Source: Pelecanus crispus
Taxonomy: Eukaryota > Chordata > Aves > Pelecaniformes > Pelecanidae
Length of the DNA: 64,000 nucleotides
Direction: 5' to 3'
Assembly: GCF_030463565.1 (NCBI RefSeq)
Contig: NC_134655.1
Span: forward strand, 3,856,372-3,920,371
Of the stretch, positions 23,001 through 48,624 are shown piece by piece (the first letter of the stretch is position 1; the number at the start of each line of letters is the position of its first letter). A program made the position numbers and the translations under genes. Under the pieces are notes generated by a model. It was not told where the DNA came from, did no database searches, and saw nothing but the letters and a program-made list of their open reading frames with translations.

Positions 23001-24438
23001 GAATGAATATCAGGAATTGAAACCGCTCTTATTCATGCTGGAACTTCACAACCTTCTGTAAAAGCCCGAGGATGGTGAAGATCTCAGAGGGCTTTATGGG
23101 GTTAGGCTTTTGGTAGATGGAATATATAACATGCAGTTCCTTTTTGTGAACAAATGTGAAATCTGTGTCAGGAACAGTAACGGAAAATATTATCTTCCCC
23201 CATCCACAAGGACGTAGTTTTAAATCTTCTCTTGTAGCTTTAGCATTTCTTTATAGAATTATGTATTTGGATGCTTTTTACTTAGCATTCCGTGTAGTCT
23301 TTTTTAAGCCCACTGCATCTATCAAGCAGACTTCTAGGTTTATTTTTCTATCAAAATGGCAACAACTAAGTTGACAGCTCATGTACCAAGAAAATACCAT
23401 TTGGGATTTTTCCCCTTTTCAGATATATCTGCATCTGAATTTTTAGTCATGCATGTCATTTTAAGACTGCACATTTTTTGCAGGGCACAGGAATAAATAG
23501 GACTGTGAACAAACTTTCTGTCCGTACCAGAATTAAGCTGAAGTATAGATACACCACAAAGATACATCTTCTTCAGAAAAAAAAATACAATCATTCCACA
23601 ATCATCTCACCTAACTTGCTACCTAATCTGTAGCAAATAAGGTGACTTGTAGCATTTACTGTCAGCAGAGGGTAAGTAGCAGGAGCAGCTGTCTGCATCT
23701 TTCCTGGTCTGCTAAGCTGCTTTAAAGCTATAGCTGTGTATCTGCACTAAGATGTTACCTCATAAGTAGTTACCACATTAGTGACCGCAGGGTAAGGACA
23801 TATTTCTTTTCCTAGTGAAGACAAGGCATACACGTAAGTTTTCATTAATGCTAACACTTAAATAGATGTGTCACCTCACATAATATTTGGGTTTCAAACA
23901 TTTTTTAATTTCTTTTTCAAGTAAAATCAAAAAAGGTCCTTCAGGGAGCTCAAGGTTGATCCTCTGCTGAGTTAAGCTCTTTGCAAAATTATGTTCTTCT
24001 CTGCGGCCCTGTGAGGATAAGAAAACATACATTTATGTTTATATATTCTGACACAGAGAATGAACATATTCTACATATCAACCCTTTCTGCTTAATACTT
24101 AAGGGTTGGTTAACGCAGAAAATTTATGGACATGGATGGAAATCATGTAGATGAGATTATGCAAACGTAAATCCTGTAGAATACATATGGTTTGGGGAGT
24201 TACACCATACTCAGGCCCTGACACCTCCTAGACTAAATACCCTGGGAGATTTGGGAGCGATGGGGGTTTTCTGATGACTGTAGGCTTACTCTGACCTCAC
24301 GGTCCCACCCACAAAGAACGGCAATGCGTAGTCATTTTGCTGCTGTCTTCCCCCGCAGGTAGGGAATGAAGGACGTGATGAATTTACTAGTCATATTTGT
24401 TTCCAATGTCTAAGATGGGAGTAAAGATGGGAGCAAAC
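11025..24438. other. Long intergenic tract between ALG13 and SERTM2
   Basis: About 13 kb of AT-rich DNA. I see only chance open frames, a CTCF-like motif at 16132 and short CAG runs near 16458. No tRNA, snRNA or protein-coding exon was recognised. Confidence 0.5.
16132..16145 (+). promoter_or_regulatory. CTCF-like motif
   Basis: CCAGTAGAGGGCTG fits the CTCF core at all but one position. It sits in a small CpG-containing patch (16127-16170) that stands out from the AT-rich surroundings. Occupancy is inferred. Confidence 0.4.
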
Positions 24439-24879
24439 TGTCCTGGTTCAAATAATACCAGCACAGACTGGTAAGAGGTCTTCTTACACAGATGCCCCCC
24501 GAGGCCAACAATTAATTTGAAATGACTGGCACCGCTCGAGCCTATTTCTGTGTATGAGCTGGTCTCTCAGATCCATACGTGGGAATAGTACAGAGCAGTC
24601 AATGACTCACCATTGATAGCAGTATGTCTCTTTATTTTTGTAAAAAACCCCCAATTTTCTGTAGCAGATGGATAAGTGGGAAGGAAACAGACTGCTGGAG
24701 GGGAAGGTATGGATGTGAGACCCACAGTTCTCCAAGATCCAGCAAATCCATGCAAAAGTTCCAATAACCATTCCTTATAGCCAAAGAATGCCAAAGTCCA
24801 CTAAAGGCCGCTCAGCAAACACAGGTCAACGCATCCCAACAGTCTCTTTTCTCAGAGACATCGGGTCTTGGACATTACA
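24439..24879 (-). mobile_element. Candidate solo LTR (about 440 bp)
   Basis: Read on the minus strand, the block begins TGTAATGTCCAAGACCCGAT, carries AATAAA (24634-24639 region) about two thirds along, and ends GAACCAGGACA. These are TG...CA ends with a central poly(A) signal, as in retroviral LTRs. No clear target-site duplication was seen and the family is not recognised, so this is tentative. Confidence 0.3.
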
Positions 24880-27373
24880 AATGAGAATGAAAAGGGGGAA
24901 AAGTAATTTTTCTATTTCTCAATGAGGAAGGCTTTAAAATTTGCTGGCATTGCACAGGCAAATGAGGCACTCTAAGTGCCTCTGGGACTGTAGATGCATC
25001 AAGTGGGACAGATACTTTGTGTGAAATGAAGCTTTAGAAAGGAAAAATTGTCATTTTTGTGTTAGAAGATAGGGCTGCCTTCCTTAGCAGTATTATATAG
25101 AAATACAGTCTGCCCAAAGATATAATGTAATATAATGTAATGATACATAAAGTGATTGCTCTTTTATTTACAGTATATTTACTGAATAAAGGGTTGTGAG
25201 ACTCTTCTGAATTAACATTCTTTAGTATGAAGGAAAGAAACACAGCCTTGACTCCTACCTCTGGGGGGGCTTTTCAGCCGAGATCAGAGGAATCAGAATT
25301 TGGGTCCCAACTCAGATTCTGATACTGTCTTTTTCCATTAGTAGGTCTGAGATTTTATGTCAATATTTGAATCTGTCCTGCAGCTTCTTGGAAATAAGGC
25401 TTTTCCACAGATAATTGTGCTGGAAGGCTAATGTGGTTCAGTTGCTGATTAGTATGTTAGAACATTTATGGTCTAAGTAAGCTGTAGCTTTCAAATGGCA
25501 CATGAAGAAAATTGAGAGGCCGTACAGGGCAAGCCAGATGTTGAGCCTGGGCTAGTCTGCCTCGTGATGGCTGAATGAATGACAAGCCAATTTGATCTGC
25601 ATAGATTTTTGTTAAATTTAAATGTCATTGACTAAGTCAGTAGCCATCTGTCTTAGTTGGATTAATACCCAAATCATCGCACAGAATTTGGGCTCTTGTG
25701 CAGTTCTGAGAGTAACACTCCTTGAGGAGCCAATCTTTAGATGGGGTGCAAAACTACCATCCTGCCTGGCGATATGATTCTATATCTGTGTGTTGTCCCC
25801 ATGGCAGAAAGCTTGAGGGCAGCCTGCCTCCTGCCTTCTTTTCCAGGTAAATATAGCTAAGCATGGCATGGGGAGATATTGCTGAGAGTGTATTGTTTGC
25901 TGTATTCCCTTACACAGTCATTGTGCTATTTCACAGATTAAACCTGCTTATGTGGGGGTTAATGGAGTATAAAAGGTGCTGTTCGATATAAGGAAGCAAT
26001 TTTTAAATAGTTTCATACTGAATACACCAGTGAGAAAAACATTAGTCCTGCCTGTGGACCAGCTGTATCCAGTATGGACGTTACTTGCCGTTCTGTAAAA
26101 GCCATATTCCTAGTCCAAACAGCTCACCCATATGCAGGCCTTTAACAGTAAATAAAGAACCTATTGTACACAAAGCATTTGAGAAACAGTTCCTTGTTAC
26201 TATCACAAGTCCACGGAGTCAGTGTCATCTCTAACTTTAGCACTGTTTTTGTATGGGGAGTTTACACTTTCCAAGCCCTTGGAGAGAGGAGAATTGGCAA
26301 ATAAGTGTATATAAATGTGGAAAGCACCAGCAGATTTTATCGCTAAGCTAGAATTAGACTGTAATAAAGAAGGTAAGCTGGGTAAAGTTCGTGCCCTTTA
26401 GAGACGTAGCTGAAACAATCTCACTCAGGGTTTTTCTGTAAGAGGCAGTGGCTCTCCCAGAAGTGATATGCCATATTTGATTCCATCTTTCCCATCCACA
26501 GAAGCAGTCTACCTCTGCACATCCTTTATAGGTAAGAGGATTGGGTCAGATTGTTGTTTCATAAATTTAAGTAAACATTTTTTTATCCACCAGGATATTT
26601 GAATCCAGTCCTATCTTTTAGTGCTCAGTGAGTTTACTTTCCATCTGCATGTTCCCTAGTCTACGTCCAAAGCTGTTCACACTATTCCTTATTGCAGTGC
26701 CAGGCCCTGGCATTTCTTCAGCTTTCTTTGGAGTAAAACAAATGAAAAGCTTTGGAAGAACTGGTCTGTCTTCTAAGAAAGAAAACCCAACATGGATATG
26801 AGAGGAAATATTATTATGAATTTGAGTCTGTTAGGAGGACGATGTCCATTTGACTCACAAACTTCACACTGCATTTTAATTACTGAGTGATCCTGGGAAG
26901 GCTGAAAGGCATGAACATGTTTGTATTCAGTTCAGTTAATGTAATGGAGAGGTAGAGTGTCTTTTAACATTTTTTCTCTCCTGCTGCTCATTTCCTGCTG
27001 ATGCTTTCTTTTTATTTTAAACCTCTGTTAAATTTTATCTTTATTTTCTTTCCTCTTTTAAAAGTTCTGTCTCTTTCTGATACCTGGAATGCAACTATAC
27101 ACTGTATGGTTTTTAATGTCAGAAACCAATAGTTCCAGCAGGTGATGAAACATTTGTGTACTTCTGAAACTCCATTATGTAGACCTGCCATTCAAGTGGA
27201 AAAAAAAACCCAAACAGTTTAAGCTTTTCCTTCTTGAATGGGAGAAATGCCTGAGAATTTCCAAACCACTGATAATTTCTGTATGTGCCCTGTGGGCTCT
27301 TCCCACTTATGCCACTTAACTTTGTTGATTCAACTCTTTTCACAAGCAAGGAATTTAAGGGCAGAGAGATAGG
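24880..27373. other. Intergenic / probable SERTM2 3' flank
   Basis: No coding sequence was recognised. A short ATATAATGTA duplication lies near 25119-25142. On the minus strand AATAAA-type signals occur around 27000-27050 and could end the SERTM2 transcript, giving a 3' UTR of roughly 0.7 kb. Confidence 0.45.
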
Positions 27374-27739
27374 TCAGCAAACACAGGCTCCAGGACACAT
27401 TCTGGTATGTGTCTCTTCGGGTTTTTGGCTGTCATTATTGCGGCTGTTACCATAAAAGCAAGGGCTTTTAGATGGATATGAGTCTTTCCTGGCAGCAGTA
27501 GGTTTCTGTAATGTAAATTTTGTTGAGGGTGTTGCACACATGTTGCCTGCCGTGTCAACAGCCAATGGGTCCCAGCCAGTCAGTCTGAGTTGCGTGATAC
27601 TCTCCAGATGCTCTGTGCTGCTGTTGATGGTTGTGCAGTAAGTTGTAGGGCTCAATAAGCAGGCAGGGATTCTTTCCACCACCATTGTGCTGAACAAAAT
27701 GTGTTTCACAAGCACAGAGCCCTCTTTGCTTTGGGGTCT
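27374..27739 (-). other. SERTM2 3' UTR with an in-frame open extension of 121 codons
   Basis: Directly after the SERTM2 TAG the same frame runs 121 codons to a TGA at 27374-27376 without another stop. It contains a few Met codons, several cysteines and no membrane segment. It has no recognised domain. It is most simply 3' UTR that happens to be open, but the length is notable in otherwise stop-rich DNA. The stop context is ACT TAG AGA, not the known strong readthrough context (TGA CTA). Confidence 0.4.
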
Positions 27740-39619
<11,880 letters not shown>

Positions 39620-39710
39620 TCATAGAATCGTTTAGGTTGGAAAAGACCTTTAAGATCATCCAGTCCAACCATTAACCTAACACTACCAAGTCCGCCACTA
39701 AACCAGTTAA
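39620..39710 (-). mobile_element. CR1 LINE 3' tail fragment (minus strand)
   Basis: CATAGAATCGTTTAGGTTGGAAAAGACC...GATCATCCAGTCCAACC is the reverse complement of the CR1 3' end. Only about 90 bp remain. Confidence 0.95.
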
Positions 39711-39779
39711 GGGGAGAGTAGCAATTTCGTGTTTCCTGGATTGGTGGCTGGATCATTTATAATGAAAGTAAAAACTAGG

Positions 39780-40145
39780 AATCATTAAGATTGGAAAGGA
39801 TCTCTAAGATCATTCCAATCATCAACCCAACACCACCATGTCACTAAACCATGTCCCAAAGCGCCACGCCTACCCATTTTTTGAACACTTCCAGGGATGG
39901 GGACTCCACCACCTCTCTGGGCAGCCTGTTCCAATGCTTGACTCCCCTTTCTGTGAAGAAATTTTTCCTAATATCCAATCTAAACCTCCCCTGGCGCAGC
40001 TTGAGCCCATTTTCTCTTGTCCTATTGCTAGCTACTTGGGAGAAGAGACCAACAGCCACCTCACTACACCCTCCTTCCAGGTAGTTGTAGAGAGCAGTAA
40101 GGTCTCCCCTCAGCCTCCTCTTCTCCTCATAAAACAGCCATTCAG
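39780..40145 (-). mobile_element. CR1 LINE 3' fragment (minus strand)
   Basis: A second CR1 tail in the same orientation, starting 70 bp after the first. It includes ATTGGAAAGGATCTCTAAGATC, GGGCAGCCTGTTCCAATGC, TGAAGAAATTTTTCCTAATA and CCTCAGCCTCCTCTTCTCC. It is 5'-truncated at about 40145 and not coding-competent. Confidence 0.95.
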
Positions 40146-43100
40146 GTATTTCCCTTTAATCCACTTCCCAGGAGTGACCCTTCCCAATAGCCGGGATCCC
40201 TCTCTTGCCATGACTCCCTAAGCACTGCTCTTCCTTTTACCCCAAGGCGTTTGTGCCTTAACACCTGCCATTTACTGCCAAAGAGCCCCATAGTTCTGTG
40301 CTGTGACATAGACCCCACACATTGCCCTGACCCTGTGCAATAGTATCCCACTTCATTCTACTGCAGAGAGGGAGCGAGAAGAGAGTTACATCACATAAAC
40401 CAATTTTGAAATCCTTTGTGATTCATTGGATGAAAAGATGCTACACTATTGTCACTCATCTCAGGTACAATATTTACCAGTGAATTCCGAGTAGAGATGG
40501 CTCTTCAGCCCTAGTTCCAAACTTTAATCCCCAACTGGTGCTTTTAGAGTGCTGAAGAGGAGGAGAGCAGACAGTATGAAGACAAATGCAGAACAACTGC
40601 ATAGTGTCTGTGTTAGAGTACCCACTCTGTTTCACTGTAGGCTTTTTTATACAACAGCTTTAGCATCTACTGCTTTCCACCAACAGTGGAGACAGGATGT
40701 CGTCCTAGACAGACTCTCAGTCTGAGTCATGACAGCAGTTGCTATACATTTATGGTAAAGCCAGGGGTGTTTCCATTTGATGCCTTTGTCTAATAGCAGT
40801 CACAAGTTCCCTCTTCCCCAGCCTCTGGGCCAGTAACAGAACAAGCTGGCCAGTTCCACTTAATTATTGTTCATTTTTGGTGAAGCAATAAATGTCACTG
40901 TGTGACTGTGCTTAACTAATGTGCCTGATTATTAATAGCCAGTTTTGGTCCCCCTCCCAGCCTATGTGTGACAAAATGCATTTCCCTTCTGTCTCCAGGA
41001 TCAACTTTCTGGGAAGACACTGTTCTGTGAAGAGGCTAGACAAAAAGCTTATTGAACATTCCTTCCTTTTTATCAGAAGACTGATCTCTCTTTTTATTTT
41101 TAGCATGTTATCAACAAAAGTTGCTTTATTGCTTCACTTTGCATAGATGAAGACATGTTTTCAACAGGGACAAAGAGCTCTACCCAGAAAAATTTACCAC
41201 ATGGTTCTCCTGCATGACACACATGAAGTCCATTGCTTGGTCACTTGGTCCTTTTTTTCTCAGACCTCAAATGCACACCACACTCTGCCTTGCTCTACAC
41301 AACCTCGTTTAGTTCTCACTGATAGCAGGAGGTTTTATCCACGCCCCAGATCGACTTTGCCAGCGTCTCCCAGCTTCTTAAACCCCAGACTTCTCTAGTG
41401 CCTAGGCATCAGATCCAAACACTGACCATTTCACTGCGTAGATCTCGCACTGAAATCAGGTGCTGCTCTTTTGAAGAGAGAGAGGCTTCTTGTCCTGTGA
41501 AGCAGTAGGAAGTCTCCTTGCTGGGCAGCAGTGGCCAGACGAGATGTGCATTGCTACAGGGGAGGACACTGAAAAGAGACACCTTAGAGATGCCATACTG
41601 TTGCTGAAGACTAGCCTTTTCTCTGGCAGGTCCCTGTTGTTATTTAAACAGCAGTTCCATGTACCCAGGTTAAAGGGCATTGAAACATTCTGGGCCAGGT
41701 CTACTCTCCATACACACATGACTCCCACTGGAGATGCAAAGGCATTTGATCCTTCCCTGGCAATGGCTTTAGGTAATGTTAAGTCTGTGTCAGTATCTGT
41801 TCAGTGCTAGTGCTGCTCTCTGTAAAGCTTTCACATGCTCTATTTCCACTTCTGGAAGAAATAGTAATTTGTTATCTTACCCGCTAATGCCAACAAAATC
41901 CCTGTTTCTGTTTCCTAGGATTTTAGTCCTGTGCAATAGGGAGGAGAAGGCACATTATCTGCTTCTGCATACAGTTTATTACCAGCATTTCTTCCTGCTT
42001 CAGCTCTACTTCTAGTGACAGGCTCAAAATAATCAAGAAAAAGAGTAGCAAATGTAGGAATAATGCAATGAGCTGCTGGTCTCTTTCTTAAGCCGTAGCA
42101 GGAGCATGTACAGTGTGTGTGTGTGTGATGTTCTGGGACTCTCAGCAGGGGTCAGTCCTGCAAAGACTATCCTGGGAATAAATGTATGCATTTAAATGGG
42201 ATGACAGTGTAAGAGATTAGACCTCTAAGGGCCACTGCTTTAGAATGAGGAAATCTCAATTTCCATGAGTTTGGAGCAGACCCAAAATCATCAGCTATAA
42301 GATTTCTACACCACTCTGTAGAAATTTCTGTATGTGGGCCCCACCAGACTGCAGTGAGTGCTCTGCCTCATTTACTGCAAACAGATCAGTTAATCATATA
42401 GATAACTGAAGAGATCATTCACATATTGCCCAGATGCAAAGCCTCTATACTGGTGATGGAAGCTTGTGATGGCAATGCTCTACTGGGCTGCGCTACAGTC
42501 ACTCCTTGGTGGAGCCATGCTTTCCCCAGGCAATTTTCCACCATTTGTGTGCTTACTTCCCAGAGCTGGGCTCCTCGGAGGAGCTGTTTGTGAGTATGAT
42601 GTTGGCAAGTTCATCACTGACATTGCAGCTGGCTCCATACCCAGTCTGCGTACTGAGAGTGCGGTCCTGAGAGAGTCCTGAAGCAAACTTTGCTGCACGG
42701 TAACATCACCAATAGGGGCTCTTCTTTAGCATCCCCTGCGCATTTGGGCTGATGTGAATATAGGGACTGTTTCTTTGAGCACTAGCATAGCCACCAATGT
42801 TTGATGCACTCTCCCTTGGTTGTTCGCAAAAGCTGAATTGCTCAGTTGCTGGAGGCTGACAGATGGCTTGCAGGCTCCTAAAGGTGCTGTGTTCTCTTGG
42901 GGGCTGAATTAGCCTACCTAACATCATGTGGGTGGCAGACCCTCTGGAATTCACCATATCAGTGTTGGATGTTACCACTGCCAAAGCTCTGAGCCTGCAG
43001 CCAGGAATGGACTGGTGTAACCACTGACAATTTCTTGTTGCTCAGCACAGAGCACAGATTGGCCTGCTATATTTCACAGGACCTGGCTTTGTAGCTTAAA

Positions 43101-46100
43101 ATATAGCAGCTCATGCTTGTGACACTGGAGAAGCCTTGTTCAAAACCTGCTGGCAGTCAAGATAAATGCTCTTACAAGAATGGAGAGACCTTTACAAGGT
43201 CTAGAATTTGGTTAGTTCCTCAAGTCTGAGCTGCTTTAGCAGTATTCATTTCTGCAAATACAGTCCCCTGCCCACCCACTCCAATTTCTTTCCTATTCCT
43301 TATAACTCTTTCTATACACTGTCCATCCTTGTCCCGCCCAAGCCGTCCTCCCCTGCCCCCAGCCCACCTCAGGCTCACACAAAGCTTGCAGGAGCAAAGC
43401 CAATTCATTGCATGTTCATATTTCAGTGAGTGGGTCATATTGGACAGCGCTGCAGTGGAAAAGCAGCAGTGGGCAGCTGTTTCCCATTTATTCACATGTA
43501 ACCTCCACAGTGCTGTCAGCAGAATATTAAACAAGGTTTTAGCATCTGCTTTTTTGGTTGGTTGGGTATCAGCCAACTGCTCCTGAATTCTGAGATTGAC
43601 TAAGCATCTGCATATCTCTGCATAACCCTGCATTAGCAGGGTTAGCTAATCTTTATCACTCACTGCCACAGCAAAACCTCAGCAGCTCTTAGTTCCTTTG
43701 CAGAACATAATTGTTGTCTGCAAGTGCTTCATTCTGGTGACTTCTATTGCCAAGGCACAGCATGGGCTCTCCTCTGTTTCATAGGGACTGTAGGAAAGCT
43801 CCAGACTGTGCTAGACTGAAAAGAGCTGGTCACTCTTAGGAAAATGAATGTGCCTTTTCTCTGATGGGGAGAAAAAAAAAAAAAAAAAAAAAAAAAGATT
43901 TCACTTGCCTCTCTGCTAGGTTTTTAAATCGCAGTACAGAATTGAGGACAGTACAGAAATTTACTGGCTGATTGACTCTTGCTGGCGCAGGGTGACATCC
44001 AGATATTCATGTTTGTATTCCAGGCAAAACCCCAAGGACATCCCAAGAGGTCACCGTTTGTGATGGGTCGCAGCTCCTTGAAGCTTCCTCACACCAGTCA
44101 GTTCATTCTCGGCTCTCTCACCCACTGTGTGTTCTGGTGAGCAGAGACTATTCCAAAAGTTTAGCTAGCAGTAAGGAAAAGCAGGTGGAAAAAACAGAAG
44201 GGAAAGATGCAGTCTTACAAGTCCCACAATTAAACTGGCACCTTCTCTCTGCACCTGGTTGTGTGTCCACCCAGCAGTGACTTGGGTGAACCTATTCCCT
44301 TCTCACCAAAAGCAGAGTTGTTAGGAAATAGCTCTTCCCTGCAGTACATTTACAAGTACTTCACCCAGTCTACTTTTAAGTAATGCACTTGCCACCAGTT
44401 AAGAGGAAATAGCAAAGGTGAAGTGTATTTTCTATGCTGGCAGTGATTTTGCCTTGGAAGGCTCCTCTGATCGGTCTTTCTGTCCATTTCAGTGATACAG
44501 CTTAAATTGCACTGGGGGTGAGTAAAGTCCAGCCACCAAAGAAGAACGTCTGAACACCCTGCAGTGTAATCAACTCTGCTAATTTAAATATAAGTTCTCT
44601 GAAGGGAATTTAAATCTCTAAATCTTCCTGAACCAGCCAATCTCCTTTAAAGTAGCAGGAAGATTTGTAGCCCTATTTTTTCTAGCCATAAAATTTCTCT
44701 TGCCCTTTCATATTTTGAGATATTTCATTTTCAGTGGCTATGATTCTACAAGCTACCATCATGTTGTGTTAAATGTACACACAATTTGCAATGCATGACC
44801 TGTGATACAGGAGCTGTCTTCTCCCATCTAATACTTCCTGTAGGCAGGAAAATATCTCTTAAAGAAATTAAGACAATAGAGATTTCTCTCCTGCTCTTTG
44901 TCACAGAAAAGCACAATCTCAGACCTAATGGTAAGACAAGGTCCACAAATAAATAACTCTTTTCAAAGGAAATCTGCATTAATGAAACTTGGCACATCAG
45001 TCTCTATATTCACACATTCCTGTATGCAGAAAACAGGACTGTGAGTTTTGGAGACACATCCTGTTCTTTATGGCAGTGAGACATTGAGGTCTTTCTGAGA
45101 TCTACTGACATTTAATGATTCTCTTTGTTGCCCTGCTTGTGACTGTCACAGCACATCAGATTCATTGCCAGCTGAGGTAAGACTTGTTTTATGAGTCTGA
45201 CAAGAAATGTTAAAATGTCTGAGGTACTTTGGATAATTCATCTGAGAAAGCGGGTAAGCTCCTTGCACAGGAAACATGCTAGCCTGCCAGAAAGAACTAC
45301 AGAGAAGCAACTAAAGAGAGTGCACATGTACAGAAGAATTCTAGTGCCACTCATCCAAGCAGCAAAAGCAGCATTTCAGTTGCCCCAGCTTGATCTTGCT
45401 CAGGCCTCAATGCATTGAAATACCTCCCAATATTCTTAACGACCTGAGCACCATTTTCATTTCCTGATGTACTGCTGAAGCTTCCTTGTCTTCTGCTGCA
45501 ATCCTGAAGTGAACCAGTGTGCCAGAGAGGATGAAGCAGTTAAATTAGTATCCCTACTGACAATGCTTGGCAGTAAGAACAGAAGCCCATTTAAATGCCT
45601 TTCTGTTGGTCTGTGTCCCAGGTCACAGGGTCTAACATAGTGGTTATATGGTTTACTCTACTCCTGACTTGCACCCACAATGCTTTAGCAGCACAAAGTG
45701 GTACAAGGCCAAGCCAAAGCCCTTTCAGAAGAAAAGGTTGTCTAAAATGATGCAACAATCTTCAACTCATTGGGGTAATATGGAGATAAACTGGAATTAA
45801 ATTTAAGTGGTACACTGATTATTTCCCCCTAAAGCTAATGATGTGGGAGATGGGTGCTGCCTGGTTTGACTGGTACAGGAATCTGGACTGAGCTCAGTTC
45901 CTGACTTAACATCTGGGTAACAGGGCTGGAGCTAGTTCCATGAGCAAGTAATAGCAATGGTAACAAACTCAGACAGTAAGAGCTGAGCTGCTCATGCCTG
46001 GGAATTGTAACTGTGTGTTACTAGGTTTCTGTGCAGCATAAAAAACATGAGGCTGAAAATCTCTGGGCATGAGTGAGAATGCAAGAGAATGTAATTGTCC

Positions 46101-48523
46101 CAAAAAGCACCACAGAGCTGGTCATTGGGCATCAAAGGTCTGGCTGATGGTTCATGATCCATTTCCCTATAACGGAATGAAGGAGGCTGGGGCATATGCT
46201 AAGAGAGAATAGGTAATGTTGGGTATCCATCATTTTAATCTTTTATCTACTTAGCACTGCTGTTTCTCCCAGAAATCCATGGGATACTGCCAATTTTTAT
46301 GCAGCTATGGTTGAAAGGTTTGAATATATTTTTTGATCCCACTGTTTTTGGACTCTGTACTGCTGCTAGGCTGGTGCAGACCAGCTTGCCTACAGTAGTC
46401 TTCAGCACCCTTCACATGGTGCTTTAAACTGGAAGTTTGGATGCCTTCTAGCTAATCTTCCAAATATTCATTAATGGCATAACACTTTTTTCTAGAAATG
46501 GTTCCTATACTTGGTGGTATGTTGAAGATGAGGCCCGTTTCTGGATGCAGCTCTCAGCATTGTCCTACATTTTTCTCCTAGCACTTAGTTTTCTCTGACT
46601 CAGCCACTTGTGAAACTGGCTTAATTCTTTGCTCTCCCATCTTTATGTCTGATGTAGCTTTAATACCCATGACAGTGGCTGACTGTCTTTGTTCTGGGAA
46701 CAAAAGTGGCCTTCAGTGTTCTGTTTTCACCTGAATACTTTGATTTACACATTTATTTCTACATGGCAATATATATGCCATGTCATGGAAAAGCTAGCGC
46801 TTGGCAACACAAACCATCACAAATGATCGCAACATGTCACCTTCCCTTAATGACCTTGGCCTAACATCACCAGGTAAGGGATGCATCTGGCAAGCTGACA
46901 TTTCCCTCAGGAAATGCTCTGTCCCTCCTCTGGTTCTGCCCTCCCTTCATTAGGAAAATCTTTGATAATTAAATCACTGCAAAGGCAAGTGATCTGTTGT
47001 TATAATTCATTTGATAATTCAGCCTAAGCCCCACGTTTCTCTTTGCACAAATGAAATTTGCTCTGTTCACAAAAGATCAGCTCCTCAGCTACCTGCTTAC
47101 TCACACAACCCCTTTCTTAATTAGATGGCTGAAACCAGCAAAGCATGGCCTTCCCAGCACAGATGACCTTAGGGAAACAAAAAAGGTGCTTTTCATTAGA
47201 GAGGTACTGGAGACTCTGCCATAAAGAAAAGAGATATATTCATTTCTGGAAGAAAATATAAAGGTATAAGCACTCCTTGGTCACTTACTGTAGGCACTTA
47301 CTGTCTCCTGTTCTCAGACAGGGGCATCAGAGAGAAAGGGGCTCAGCTGTTACATAGGGGACTCCTTATCCTGGCTTCTTACATCTTTTTTTCCATCACT
47401 TGCCCATGCTTCCTTTTGCTTTAGTAGGTTTTGCCTAAAACAACTGGATGAAGTTTGAATAAATGTCTTCTTGGACAAGAAGAGCATCCAGGTTTGCCCT
47501 AGAAAGCACAGTCTTTTCCCTGGTAGCTGGAAGAGTTGCTCTGTAAGTGCCAGCAGACACTTCTTCCCACTGCATAACCTAACTGCTCCAGAAGGATGGA
47601 GCAACTGCAGGCAGGGTGCCACCTGAAACAAAACCCGTGGACTTGATGCTTTCTATTGTTGACGTCTTTAGATTAAGTTTGGATATTTTTCCATTAGAAA
47701 TCATAATGGTGTAATGGCTATTAGCTCTACATCCTTACTGAAATGTTACACTAAGGATCCAACTAAGGACTTGAGGATCTCACAGTTCCTTTTGGCCTTC
47801 ACTAGCTACCAATCTATTTGAAGAGAAATTCTCCATATCCAGGACATCAGGTCTGTATTACCAGAGGACTGTGTACCTTCTTTTGTACCTAAACTGGGAT
47901 AGGCTTTGTATTGCCTAGTAGGGAGGTGGTGCAGCCTCAAACCACCCCCAAGCACTGAAACAGGGCTCAGCATTGCCATGAAAGCTGTGCCAGTTGGAGA
48001 GTTGAAAGCAGGAGCAGAAGAGGAAGGAGATCATATACAAAAGGCTCAGAGAGAAAAGCTGCTATACCCTTTGCTTACTGCAACAGGTATTTCTTTGCCA
48101 GGCCCCTCCCTTGGGGACAACTGGAGAAATCTCTGCTGAGTTGCCCCAATGATCTATACAGTGGACTAAAACAACTTTCAGGAGATTTTACTTTCCCATC
48201 TGTAAGGGCTGGAGATCATACCAATGCCCTTCAGTAACATTCCCTGCAAAACAGCGAGCTCTCAGCCATCGCTCTCCCTTCCTCGGAGGCAGGTGGTATC
48301 AAACTGCATTATCCAACCATGAATCTCCAAATCTCTCTGGAACTGCAGCAGATAAAAGCAATCATCTCTGTTATTAATATGTTTGATGAGTTATGAACAA
48401 CAAGTTAAAACCCACGAGATGCAAGTAATGGCAGAACTAGCTGAGGATGACAGTGAGCCAATGGCAGAGAACAAGAGCCAAGCAGGGAACTAGGCTGGGA
48501 TAGCAACGGCTCGTAGCTGTCTT
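40146..48523. other. Intergenic, no gene recognised
   Basis: Ordinary intergenic DNA. Simple sequences noted are a TG run at 42114-42127 and a run of 25 A at 43872-43896. No exon, RNA gene or mobile element was recognised. Confidence 0.5.
43872..43896 (+). repeat. Poly(A) run, 25 bases
   Basis: 25 uninterrupted A residues. No gene-like sequence or flanking duplication was found upstream to mark a processed pseudogene, so it is listed as a simple repeat. Confidence 0.95.
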
Positions 48524-48624
48524 AGTGCAGATTCACTGACACTCTTCCACAGAAAGTGCAACTAAAAACCAAGGTCCCAAAAGCTGGTAGCTGACATAAA
48601 AGGGGTCCGATGCAGCATCAGCAA
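48524..48624. repeat. Dispersed direct repeat, copy A
   Basis: About 100 bases closely similar to 49604-49704 (about 88-90% by eye). Shared blocks include AGTGCAGATTCACTGA, CAGAAAGTGCAACT, CCCAAAAGCTGGTAGCTGAC and GCAGCATCAGCAA. No family is recognised. Confidence 0.85.

Noticed and set aside
39838-40221. 127-codon plus-strand frame
   Set aside because: Antisense reading of the minus-strand CR1 fragment.
43800-43896. Processed pseudogene ending in the 25-A run
   Set aside because: No coding-like sequence or target-site duplication in front of the run.
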